The notes beneath the pieces were generated by a model. It saw nothing but the letters and a program-made list of their open reading frames with translations, did not search any database and was not told the origin of the DNA. From an uncultured bacterium (lineage in GTDB: Bacteria > Cyanobacteriota > Vampirovibrionia > Gastranaerophilales > Gastranaerophilaceae), in the NCBI GenBank assembly GCA_949286405.1, contig CASECH010000164.1, positions 1-6,018 of the forward strand: a DNA stretch of 6,018 nt. The letters run 5' to 3'. Shown here in pieces: positions 1-5,305 of this stretch; positions within the stretch are counted from its first letter, which is position 1; every line of letters starts with the position of its first letter. Position numbers and translations under genes: made by a program.

Positions 1-779
1 ATATTAGAAGGAATTGTCCAAGGTGTTGTAGTCCAAATTACTGCATAAACATCCTTTCCTGAAGTATTTTGAACTAAATCATTTATTTTCTTAGTTGCAT
101 CATTATCAAACTTAAATCTTACATAAATAGAAGTAGATGTATGATCAGCATATTCAACTTCAGCTTCTGCAAGAGCAGTCTCACAAGATGCACACCAATA
201 CACAGGTTTCAAACCTTTTTCGATATATCCTTTTTTGAACATATCTCCAAATACTCTAACCTGCTCAGCTTCAAATTCAGGATTAATAGTTAGATACGGA
301 TGTTCCCAATCACCTAACACACCAAGACGTTTGAACTCTGACTCTTGACCTTTTAAATTTTTATGCGCGAATTCTCTGCATTTTTCTCTTAGTTCAGCAG
401 GAGTAAGAGCACTTCTACCACCTTTAATTTTTTTCACAACCGCATTTTCAATAGGCAAGCCATGACCATCATAACCTGGAACATACGGTGTATAAAAACC
501 GGACTGAGCCTTGTACTTTAATAAAATATCTTTCAAAATTTTATTCAAAGCTGTCCCAACGTGAATTTTTTCAGAACTTAAATATGGAGGTCCATCGTGC
601 AAAATAAATTTATTTACTTTATCTCTTTGAGAAATAATTTTGTCATAAATTTTATTTTCTTCCCAAAACTTTTGGATCTCAAGTTCTCTAACTGCTGCGT
701 TTGCTCTCATCGCTAAAGTTGTCTGAGGCAAATTCAAAGTATCTTTGTACTCAACTTTTGTACCGGTTTCATTAGTCAT
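1..779 (-). CDS. ileS: Isoleucyl-tRNA synthetase, N-terminal part (runs off left edge)
   Basis: Cytoplasmic class I aminoacyl-tRNA synthetase that charges tRNA-Ile with isoleucine using ATP. The 259 visible residues cover the N-terminal extension (YKDTLNLPQTT at 11-21), the start of the Rossmann fold with DGPPY (62-66), the signature position (HVGT, 73-76), GYDGHGLPIE (102-111), the PVYWCASC...ALAEAEVEY stretch (192-210) and the beginning of the CP1 editing domain, WTTTPWTIPSN (249-259). Full-length enzymes are about 900-1000 residues, so the catalytic KMSKS loop and anticodon-binding domain lie outside the window. The ATG at 779 is chosen because GAGGG (789-793) sits 9 nt upstream and the family's N-terminal motif follows at once. 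Two motifs are atypical: HVGT for HIGH, and YDGHGLPIE where most bacterial type 1 enzymes have WDCHGLPIE. The gene starts 30 bp after the symporter gene with no terminator between, so cotranscription is likely. Identity as IleRS is secure; the functional consequence of the motif changes is not known. Confidence 0.95.
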   Translation of the reverse strand, partial: MTNETGTKVEYKDTLNLPQTTLAMRANAAVRELEIQKFWEENKIYDKIISQRDKVNKFILHDGPPYLSSEKIHVGTALNKILKDILLKYKAQSGFYTPYVPGYDGHGLPIENAVVKKIKGGRSALTPAELREKCREFAHKNLKGQESEFKRLGVLGDWEHPYLTINPEFEAEQVRVFGDMFKKGYIEKGLKPVYWCASCETALAEAEVEYADHTSTSIYVRFKFDNDATKKINDLVQNTSGKDVYAVIWTTTPWTIPSN

Positions 780-788
780 ATCTATATA

Positions 789-793
789 CCCTC
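789..793 (-). promoter_or_regulatory. Ribosome binding site of ileS
   Basis: GAGGG on the minus strand, 9 nt before the ATG at 779. It lies in the 30-bp gap after the symporter stop codon. The gap is too short for a T-box or other large leader, so any ileS-specific control would have to act elsewhere. Confidence 0.75.
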
Positions 794-809
794 ATATAAT
801 TTTAGTTAG

Positions 810-2129
810 CTATATTTTATTAGAATTTCTATTCAAAATATCATCTTTCAAATGTTGAATATCATTCCCAATGCTTTCTTCTTTTGACAATTTAACAAAC
901 TCATTCATCTTGTTATAGTCAAATTCATTTTCCCATCTTGCAATTACTACAGTGGCAACACAATTTCCGATAAGGTTTACAGTAGTTCTACCCATATCCA
1001 AAATTTGGTCAATACCCAACAAAATTGCAACACCTAAAATAGGAATATTAAAACTGGCAAGTGTTCCTGCTAAAACAATTAATGATACTCTAGGTACACC
1101 AGCAACACCTTTGCTTGTAAGCATCAAAGCAAGCATTATAATCACTTGTTGATTCAAATCTAAATTTATACCCACAATTTGAGATGAAAACAAAACACCC
1201 ATAGCAAGGTACAAAGTACTTCCATCAAGATTGAAAGTATATCCGGTAGGCATTACAAAACCAACTATATTTTTAGGTACCCCAAAACGTTCCATAATAT
1301 CCATCGCTTTAGGGAAAGCAGCTTCTGAACTGGCTGTTGTAAAAGCTAACAATGCAGGTTCCTGCAAAGCTCTCAATAAATTTCTAAAAGAAATTTTAAC
1401 TATTTTACAAGCAATAATCAATACCAATAAAACAAAAACCGCTAACGCCACATATAAAGCACCTATTACTTTAAAGTAACTTTTCAAGACACTCAATCCG
1501 TTAGCTCCGATAGTTGAAGCTATTGCTCCAAAAATACCTAAAGGTGCAAAATACATAACATACTCAGTAAACTTAAACATAATTTGGGATACTGAATTTA
1601 ATATATCCAAAACAGGCTGGGCTTTTTTACCGACAGCACAAATAGCTAAAGCAAAAAATATTGAAAATACAACGATTTGCAATAAATTCCCTTGAGCCAT
1701 AGCATCAACTATACTTGTCGGGAAAATGGTAGTAACCATCTCACTAACTGATGTATGAGCATGAGTCGCTGCAAGCAACCCGGCTTCTTGCATGTGAATA
1801 GCATGTGCTGTAGTACCAGTATTAAAACCAACTCCCGGCTTAAATAAGTTTGCCATGGCTAACCCAATTATAAGTGCAAGAGTTGTAACTATCTCAAAAT
1901 AAATAATTGTTTTGAGCCCAATTTTCCCTAAACTTTTTGCATCACCATGACCAGAGATACCGACTACCAAAGTAGCAAACAGCAATGGAGCAATAATCAT
2001 CTTAACCATTCTAAGAAAAATTATCGCAAAAGGTCGCATTTTCACTGCAAAATCAGGAGCAAAATGTCCAACTATTACTCCTAAAATCAGGGCTATAAAT
2101 ATCAGGGCTGTAAGTTTTGAATGTTTCAA
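810..2129 (-). CDS. Dicarboxylate/amino acid:cation symporter (DAACS/SLC1 family), probably glutamate/aspartate type
   Basis: Inner-membrane secondary transporter that imports acidic amino acids or C4-dicarboxylates together with Na+ or H+. The 439 residues match the usual family length (about 400-440). Hallmarks in order: N-terminal hydrophobic helices from residue 7; hairpin 1 with TTASSEAAFP (264-273); TM7 with NLDGS (300-304), matching the NMDGT/NLDGT cation-site motif; hairpin 2 with TSKGVAGVP (338-346); and TM8 with DMGRTTVNLIGN (378-389). Compared with the archaeal homologue GltPh, the substrate-binding Asp, Arg, Thr and Asn of TM8 are present (D378, R381, T382, N385). The retained Asp, which holds the amino group in GltPh, favours an amino acid over a plain dicarboxylate substrate, and the Arg favours an acidic side chain. 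This is inference. N389 replaces GltPh's final TM8 Asp, as in many bacterial members. The start is TTG, with a Shine-Dalgarno 8 nt upstream and an in-frame TAG three codons upstream. The C-terminal ~40 residues are a hydrophilic cytoplasmic tail. It precedes ileS by 30 bp, same strand. Confidence 0.93.
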   Translation of the reverse strand: MKHSKLTALIFIALILGVIVGHFAPDFAVKMRPFAIIFLRMVKMIIAPLLFATLVVGISGHGDAKSLGKIGLKTIIYFEIVTTLALIIGLAMANLFKPGVGFNTGTTAHAIHMQEAGLLAATHAHTSVSEMVTTIFPTSIVDAMAQGNLLQIVVFSIFFALAICAVGKKAQPVLDILNSVSQIMFKFTEYVMYFAPLGIFGAIASTIGANGLSVLKSYFKVIGALYVALAVFVLLVLIIACKIVKISFRNLLRALQEPALLAFTTASSEAAFPKAMDIMERFGVPKNIVGFVMPTGYTFNLDGSTLYLAMGVLFSSQIVGINLDLNQQVIIMLALMLTSKGVAGVPRVSLIVLAGTLASFNIPILGVAILLGIDQILDMGRTTVNLIGNCVATVVIARWENEFDYNKMNEFVKLSKEESIGNDIQHLKDDILNRNSNKI

Positions 2130-2137
2130 TATACGCT

Positions 2138-2142
2138 ACCTC
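2138..2142 (-). promoter_or_regulatory. Ribosome binding site fixing the TTG start of the symporter
   Basis: GAGGT on the minus strand, 8 nt before TTG (2129-2127). The in-frame codons upstream of TTG are ATA, CGT and TAG, so translation cannot begin further upstream. The nearby ATG at 2151 is out of frame. The TTG start is therefore well supported. Confidence 0.75.
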
Positions 2143-2149
2143 AAACAAC

Positions 2150-2155
2150 ATTATA
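2150..2155 (-). promoter_or_regulatory. Possible -10 box for the symporter (and ileS)
   Basis: A perfect TATAAT on the minus strand. If used, transcription would begin near 2143, leaving a leader of only about 14 nt that starts almost at the Shine-Dalgarno. No good -35 is found at 16-18 bp: the 17-bp position reads TGTTTT, and a TTGAGT lies too close at 13 bp. Perfect TATAAT matches are common in DNA this AT-rich, so this is a weak call. Confidence 0.3.
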
Positions 2156-2194
2156 TTACAAACAAAGAACTCAAAACAGAAACCAATAAAATTT

Positions 2195-2247
2195 GTAACA
2201 TAACGACAACATCAAATATTATTTCCAGTAAAAAAGTAACATTTCGA
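2195..2247. repeat. Paired direct repeat GTAACATwwCGA in the divergent intergenic region
   Basis: GTAACATAACGA at 2195-2206 and GTAACATTTCGA at 2236-2247 share 10 of 12 bases and begin 41 bp apart, close to four helical turns, so both would face the same side of the DNA. The second copy overlaps a perfect 10-bp palindrome, ATTTCGAAAT (2241-2250). They lie between the two divergent genes, upstream of the putative nrdJ promoter. An operator pair is possible, but no known binding motif is recognised; in particular it does not match the NrdR box consensus. Confidence 0.3.
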
Positions 2248-2267
2248 AATCAAAGAATTAATTACCC

Positions 2268-2297
2268 TTGCCATGTTTTTTATAATTGATGTAAAAT
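2268..2297 (+). promoter_or_regulatory. Putative sigma-70-type promoter of nrdJ
   Basis: TTGCCA (2268-2273), an 18-bp spacer and TAAAAT (2292-2297); each box matches consensus at five of six bases. Transcription would begin near 2304, giving an 80-nt leader to the GTG start. The leader contains a small bulged stem, AGTCATG/CATGGACT with a CTTTT loop (2307-2326), of unknown significance. It shows no cobalamin riboswitch-like element and is too short for one. Confidence 0.4.
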
Positions 2298-2373
2298 AAA
2301 GAAATAGTCATGCTTTTCATGGACTTAAAAAAGGGGATAAGTAAAGTAGTAAAATATAATAAATAAAATAAAC

Positions 2374-2378
2374 GGAGG
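2374..2378 (+). promoter_or_regulatory. Ribosome binding site fixing the GTG start of nrdJ
   Basis: GGAGG, 5 nt before GTG at 2384. The alternative ATG at 2408 (codon 9) has no Shine-Dalgarno in front of it, so the GTG start is preferred even though the family's conserved sequence only begins around LTENAIKVLEKRY (14-26). Confidence 0.8.
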
Positions 2379-2383
2379 TTATT

Positions 2384-4366
2384 GTGGCAGAAGCAAACAG
2401 CACATGTATGGAAAAATTAGATTTAACGGAAAACGCAATTAAAGTTCTTGAAAAAAGATACCTAAAAAGGGATAAAGAAGGCAAATGCGTAGAAACTCCT
2501 GCAGATATGTTTATGCGAGTAGCAAAAACTATTGCAGAAGGAGATTTAAAATTCGGGAAGTCACAATCTGAAGTAGAAAAACTTACACAAAGATTCTACA
2601 AAGCAATAACAAATCGTTATTTTATGCCTAACTCTCCAACTCTTATGAATGCCGGTAGAGAATTAGGTCAACTTGCAGCTTGCTTTGTATTACCTGTAGA
2701 AGATTCCCTAGAAGGAATTTTTGAAACAGTAAAAAATACAGCTTTAATACATAAATCAGGTGGAGGTACAGGTTTTTCATTCTCTAACTTAAGACCTAAA
2801 AATAGTGTAGTTCGTTCTACTATGGGAGTATCATCAGGTCCTGTTTCTTTTATGGAAGTATTCAACGCAGCTACAGAAGCCGTTAAACAAGGTGGTACTA
2901 GACGTGGTGCTAACATGGGTATTTTAAGAGTTGATCACCCTGATATTTTAGACTTTATTGAATGCAAAAGTGATAATAATAAACTTAACAACTTCAACAT
3001 TTCTGTAGCAGTTACAGATAAATTTATGGAAGCATTAAAAGCTGGCACTGATTATGAATTAATCAATCCGCAAAATAATACCGTAGCAGGCAAATTAAGT
3101 GCTAAAAAAGTATTTGACATGATTGTTGATGGAGCTTGGAGAAATGGTGAACCAGGTATTGTATTCATCGACAAAATGAATGCAGATAATCCAACTCCAT
3201 TAGTAGGAAAAATTGAATCAACTAACCCTTGTGGAGAAGTTCCACTTCTTTCTTATGAAGCTTGTAACTTAGGTTCAATAAATCTTGGAAGAATGGTAGA
3301 AAACGGTGTTATAAATTGGGATTTATTAGCACAAACAACAAGAACTGCTATTCGTTTCTTGGATAACGTAATTGCTGTAAATAACTACCCACTACCTCAA
3401 ATTTCTGAAATGGTACAAAATAACAGAAAAATTGGTTTAGGTGTAATGGGTTGGGCTGATATGCTTATGAAATTAGGTATTTCATACGCATCTGAAGAAG
3501 GTACAAAACTTGCAGGTCAAGTAATGGAATTTATTGATTACGAATCTAAATGCGAATCTATTGAGCTATCAAAAGAAAGAGGTCGTTTCAATAACTTCAA
3601 AGGAAGCATTTATGATGGTAAAAACTTCCTATACAATAAATACAAAGGGAAATCAGCCGGTAAAATTTCTGATGAACAATGGAAAGAATTGGATGCTGAA
3701 ATTGAAAAATATGGTATCAGAAATGCAACTACTACTTGTATTGCACCAACTGGAACTATTTCAATGATTGCAAATGCATCTGGAGGTGTAGAACCATTAT
3801 TTGGACTTGTATTCTCAAGACTGATTATGGATGGAACTGAAATGCTTGAAGTTAATCCTATCTTCAAAGACTACATGACAAAACATGAATTATACTCAGA
3901 AGATTTAATGAAAAAAATCGCTAAAACAGGTTCTATTGCTCACGTAGATGGTGTATCAGAAGAAATTAAACATATTTTTGCGACAGCACACGATGTTTCT
4001 CCATACTGGCACGTAAAAATGCAAGCTGCATTCCAACTTCACACAGATAATGCTGTATCTAAGACAGTTAACTTTGAAGAGCATGCAACTCGAAAAGATA
4101 TCGAAGAAGCATATATTCTGGCATACGAAAATAACTTAAAAGGAATTACTGTATATAGAAATAATTCTCGTCAGTTCCAACCAATGAACTTGGATGATAA
4201 GAAAAAAACAGAAGAAACTAAAGCTGAAGAAAGTATTGCAGAAGAAATTTCTGAAGAACCAACAGGTGAAATAAAAACAGTAAAATGCCCTGAATGTGGG
4301 AATGAAATTCAAATGGCAGAGGGATGTTTCATCTGTTTAAAATGTGGTTATTCAGGTTGTTCATAA
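2384..4366 (+). CDS. nrdJ: Adenosylcobalamin-dependent (class II) ribonucleotide reductase
   Basis: Reduces ribonucleotides to deoxyribonucleotides in the cytoplasm, using adenosylcobalamin to generate the active-site thiyl radical, so it needs no oxygen and no NrdB partner. Diagnostic segments in its 660 residues: FMPNSPTLMNAG (80-91); HKSGGGTGFSFSNLRP (123-138); QGGTRRGANMG (169-179); the active site NPCGE (281-285), with N281, C283 (thiyl radical) and E285; EACNLGSINL (292-301); APTGTISMIA (454-463); and DNAVSKTVNF (555-564). C100 and C294 correspond to the redox pair that reduces substrate. An acidic, lysine-rich linker (about 602-630) leads to a cysteine-rich tail, CPEC (635-638) then C648, C651, C654 and C659, of the zinc-ribbon-like type common in NrdJ, probably carrying the thiol shuttle. 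No N-terminal ATP-cone is present, so overall dATP activity control is probably absent. It appears monocistronic: own promoter, good RBS, terminator 14 nt after the stop. Codon use is unremarkable for the AT content (ATA is only 5 of 44 Ile codons). Confidence 0.96.
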   Translation: MAEANSTCMEKLDLTENAIKVLEKRYLKRDKEGKCVETPADMFMRVAKTIAEGDLKFGKSQSEVEKLTQRFYKAITNRYFMPNSPTLMNAGRELGQLAACFVLPVEDSLEGIFETVKNTALIHKSGGGTGFSFSNLRPKNSVVRSTMGVSSGPVSFMEVFNAATEAVKQGGTRRGANMGILRVDHPDILDFIECKSDNNKLNNFNISVAVTDKFMEALKAGTDYELINPQNNTVAGKLSAKKVFDMIVDGAWRNGEPGIVFIDKMNADNPTPLVGKIESTNPCGEVPLLSYEACNLGSINLGRMVENGVINWDLLAQTTRTAIRFLDNVIAVNNYPLPQISEMVQNNRKIGLGVMGWADMLMKLGISYASEEGTKLAGQVMEFIDYESKCESIELSKERGRFNNFKGSIYDGKNFLYNKYKGKSAGKISDEQWKELDAEIEKYGIRNATTTCIAPTGTISMIANASGGVEPLFGLVFSRLIMDGTEMLEVNPIFKDYMTKHELYSEDLMKKIAKTGSIAHVDGVSEEIKHIFATAHDVSPYWHVKMQAAFQLHTDNAVSKTVNFEEHATRKDIEEAYILAYENNLKGITVYRNNSRQFQPMNLDDKKKTEETKAEESIAEEISEEPTGEIKTVKCPECGNEIQMAEGCFICLKCGYSGCS

Positions 4367-4380
4367 GCAAAAGAGAGCTA

Positions 4381-4416
4381 AAAAAATCACCTTCTTGATA
4401 AGAAGGTGATTTTTTT
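4381..4416 (+). terminator. Intrinsic terminator of nrdJ
   Basis: TCACCTTCTT (4387-4396) pairs perfectly with AAGAAGGTGA (4400-4409) around a 3-nt loop, followed by seven T (4410-4416). Six A (4381-4386) precede the stem and can extend it by pairing with the T tract, so it could also act on the opposite strand. It begins 14 nt after the nrdJ stop codon. Confidence 0.92.
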
Positions 4417-4423
4417 ATACAAT
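4395..4423 (+). promoter_or_regulatory. Putative promoter inside the nrdJ terminator, driving the glycosyltransferase
   Basis: TTGATA (4395-4400) lies across the terminator loop and is followed after exactly 17 bp by TACAAT (4418-4423), just past the T tract. Both boxes match consensus at five of six bases. Counting the -10 as -12 to -7 puts +1 at 4430, the A of the glycosyltransferase ATG. That predicts a leaderless mRNA, which agrees with the absence of a Shine-Dalgarno. The sequence match is direct; the use as a promoter is inference, and AT-rich DNA gives chance matches. Confidence 0.45.
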
Positions 4424-4429
4424 ACCGAT

Positions 4430-5305
4430 ATGAAAATATCTATTATTACAGCAAGTTACAATTATGAAAACTACATACAAGAAACAATTCAATCAATAAT
4501 AGACCAAACCTATCACGACTGGGAAATGATTATAGTTGATGATGGTTCTAAAGATAACTCTATAGAAATAATTCAAAAATACTGTAATAGTGATGATAGA
4601 ATAAAATTATACACACATGAAAATAATGAAAATAAAGGTCTTAGTGAAACAATTCAGCTGGGTCTTTCTAAAGCCCAAGGAGAATGGATCATTTTTCTTG
4701 AAAGTGATGACATATTGACACCTGACTACATAGAAAAAAAACTTGCAATTATAAACAAATATGGAAAAGATATTAGTCTTATATTTAACAATTGTGAACC
4801 TTTCGGAGATAAACAAAAAATATCTGAAAGCATGCAATTTATAGAAAAAAATAATGAATACCTGATGAAACTAAAATACCCCAAAAACATGTTTCATCAT
4901 TTGTACACATCAAATAAGATACTAACATTTTCATCAGTTATGGTAAAAAAATCTTCCTTAAAACACCTTAACTATATTTCACCGATTCCTTGTCTTCTTG
5001 ATTGGACTTTGTGGATACAACTGTCTTATACAGAAAAGTTTTACTATCTTCCTGAAAAACTAACTAAATGGCGGCTACACTATGACAGTTACATAAGTAA
5101 ATCAACACAAACATCCCCCTTGCAACTTCAAACAATTATTTACTACAATCTTTTCAAGCAACATAAAGATTTTTCAATTCCATTATACATAGCATACTCA
5201 CACATAATTTGGCTTTTGATAGTTCTAAAAAGGAAATGTAAAAACTTTATAAGAAAATCAATCCTTAAAAAAGGGAAACAATCTTCCAATAGCAATCGCA
5301 GCTAA
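4430..5305 (+). CDS. Family 2 (GT-A fold) glycosyltransferase
   Basis: Transfers a sugar from a nucleotide-sugar donor to a growing surface glycan, at the cytoplasmic face of the membrane. The 291 residues begin with the GT2 signature KISIITASYNYENYIQETI (2-20), then VDDGS (36-40), which contacts the nucleotide. The DxD-like metal site is ESDD (91-94), LDWTLWIQL (190-198) sits at the usual position of the catalytic base, and WRLHYDSYIS (214-223) is the common C-terminal GT2 motif. Residues about 249-266 are hydrophobic and followed by a basic tail, which could attach it to the membrane. The ATG at 4430 is preferred to a GTG at 4406, which lies inside the terminator stem and would add eight non-family residues. 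No Shine-Dalgarno is present. ATA supplies 21 of 38 Ile codons, unlike nrdJ. The 3' end overlaps the convergent gene by 48 bp. Donor and acceptor cannot be told; the RgpF-like neighbour suggests rhamnose-containing or similar polysaccharide. Confidence 0.9.
   Translation: MKISIITASYNYENYIQETIQSIIDQTYHDWEMIIVDDGSKDNSIEIIQKYCNSDDRIKLYTHENNENKGLSETIQLGLSKAQGEWIIFLESDDILTPDYIEKKLAIINKYGKDISLIFNNCEPFGDKQKISESMQFIEKNNEYLMKLKYPKNMFHHLYTSNKILTFSSVMVKKSSLKHLNYISPIPCLLDWTLWIQLSYTEKFYYLPEKLTKWRLHYDSYISKSTQTSPLQLQTIIYYNLFKQHKDFSIPLYIAYSHIIWLLIVLKRKCKNFIRKSILKKGKQSSNSNRS

Noticed and set aside
952..1479. Plus-strand open frames antisense to the symporter gene, and similar ones inside nrdJ, the glycosyltransferase and the RgpF-like gene
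   Set aside because: They have no ribosome binding sites and no recognisable domains, and they overlap well-supported genes completely.
2281..2286. Perfect TATAAT as the nrdJ -10 box
   Set aside because: The position 17 bp upstream reads TTAATT, a poor -35. The TTGCCA/TAAAAT pair is better balanced, although this box cannot be excluded.
2310..2366. An 18-codon open frame (ATG...TAA) in the proposed nrdJ leader, a possible upstream leader peptide
   Set aside because: No Shine-Dalgarno precedes its ATG and the composition is that of AT-rich noncoding DNA. Such short frames are expected by chance.
2304..2383. Cobalamin riboswitch controlling the B12-dependent reductase
   Set aside because: The region is too short and AT-rich and has none of the conserved B12-box features.
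4406..4429. Earlier GTG start for the glycosyltransferase
   Set aside because: It lies in the terminator stem and adds eight residues outside the conserved GT2 N-terminus; ATG at 4430 fits the family exactly.
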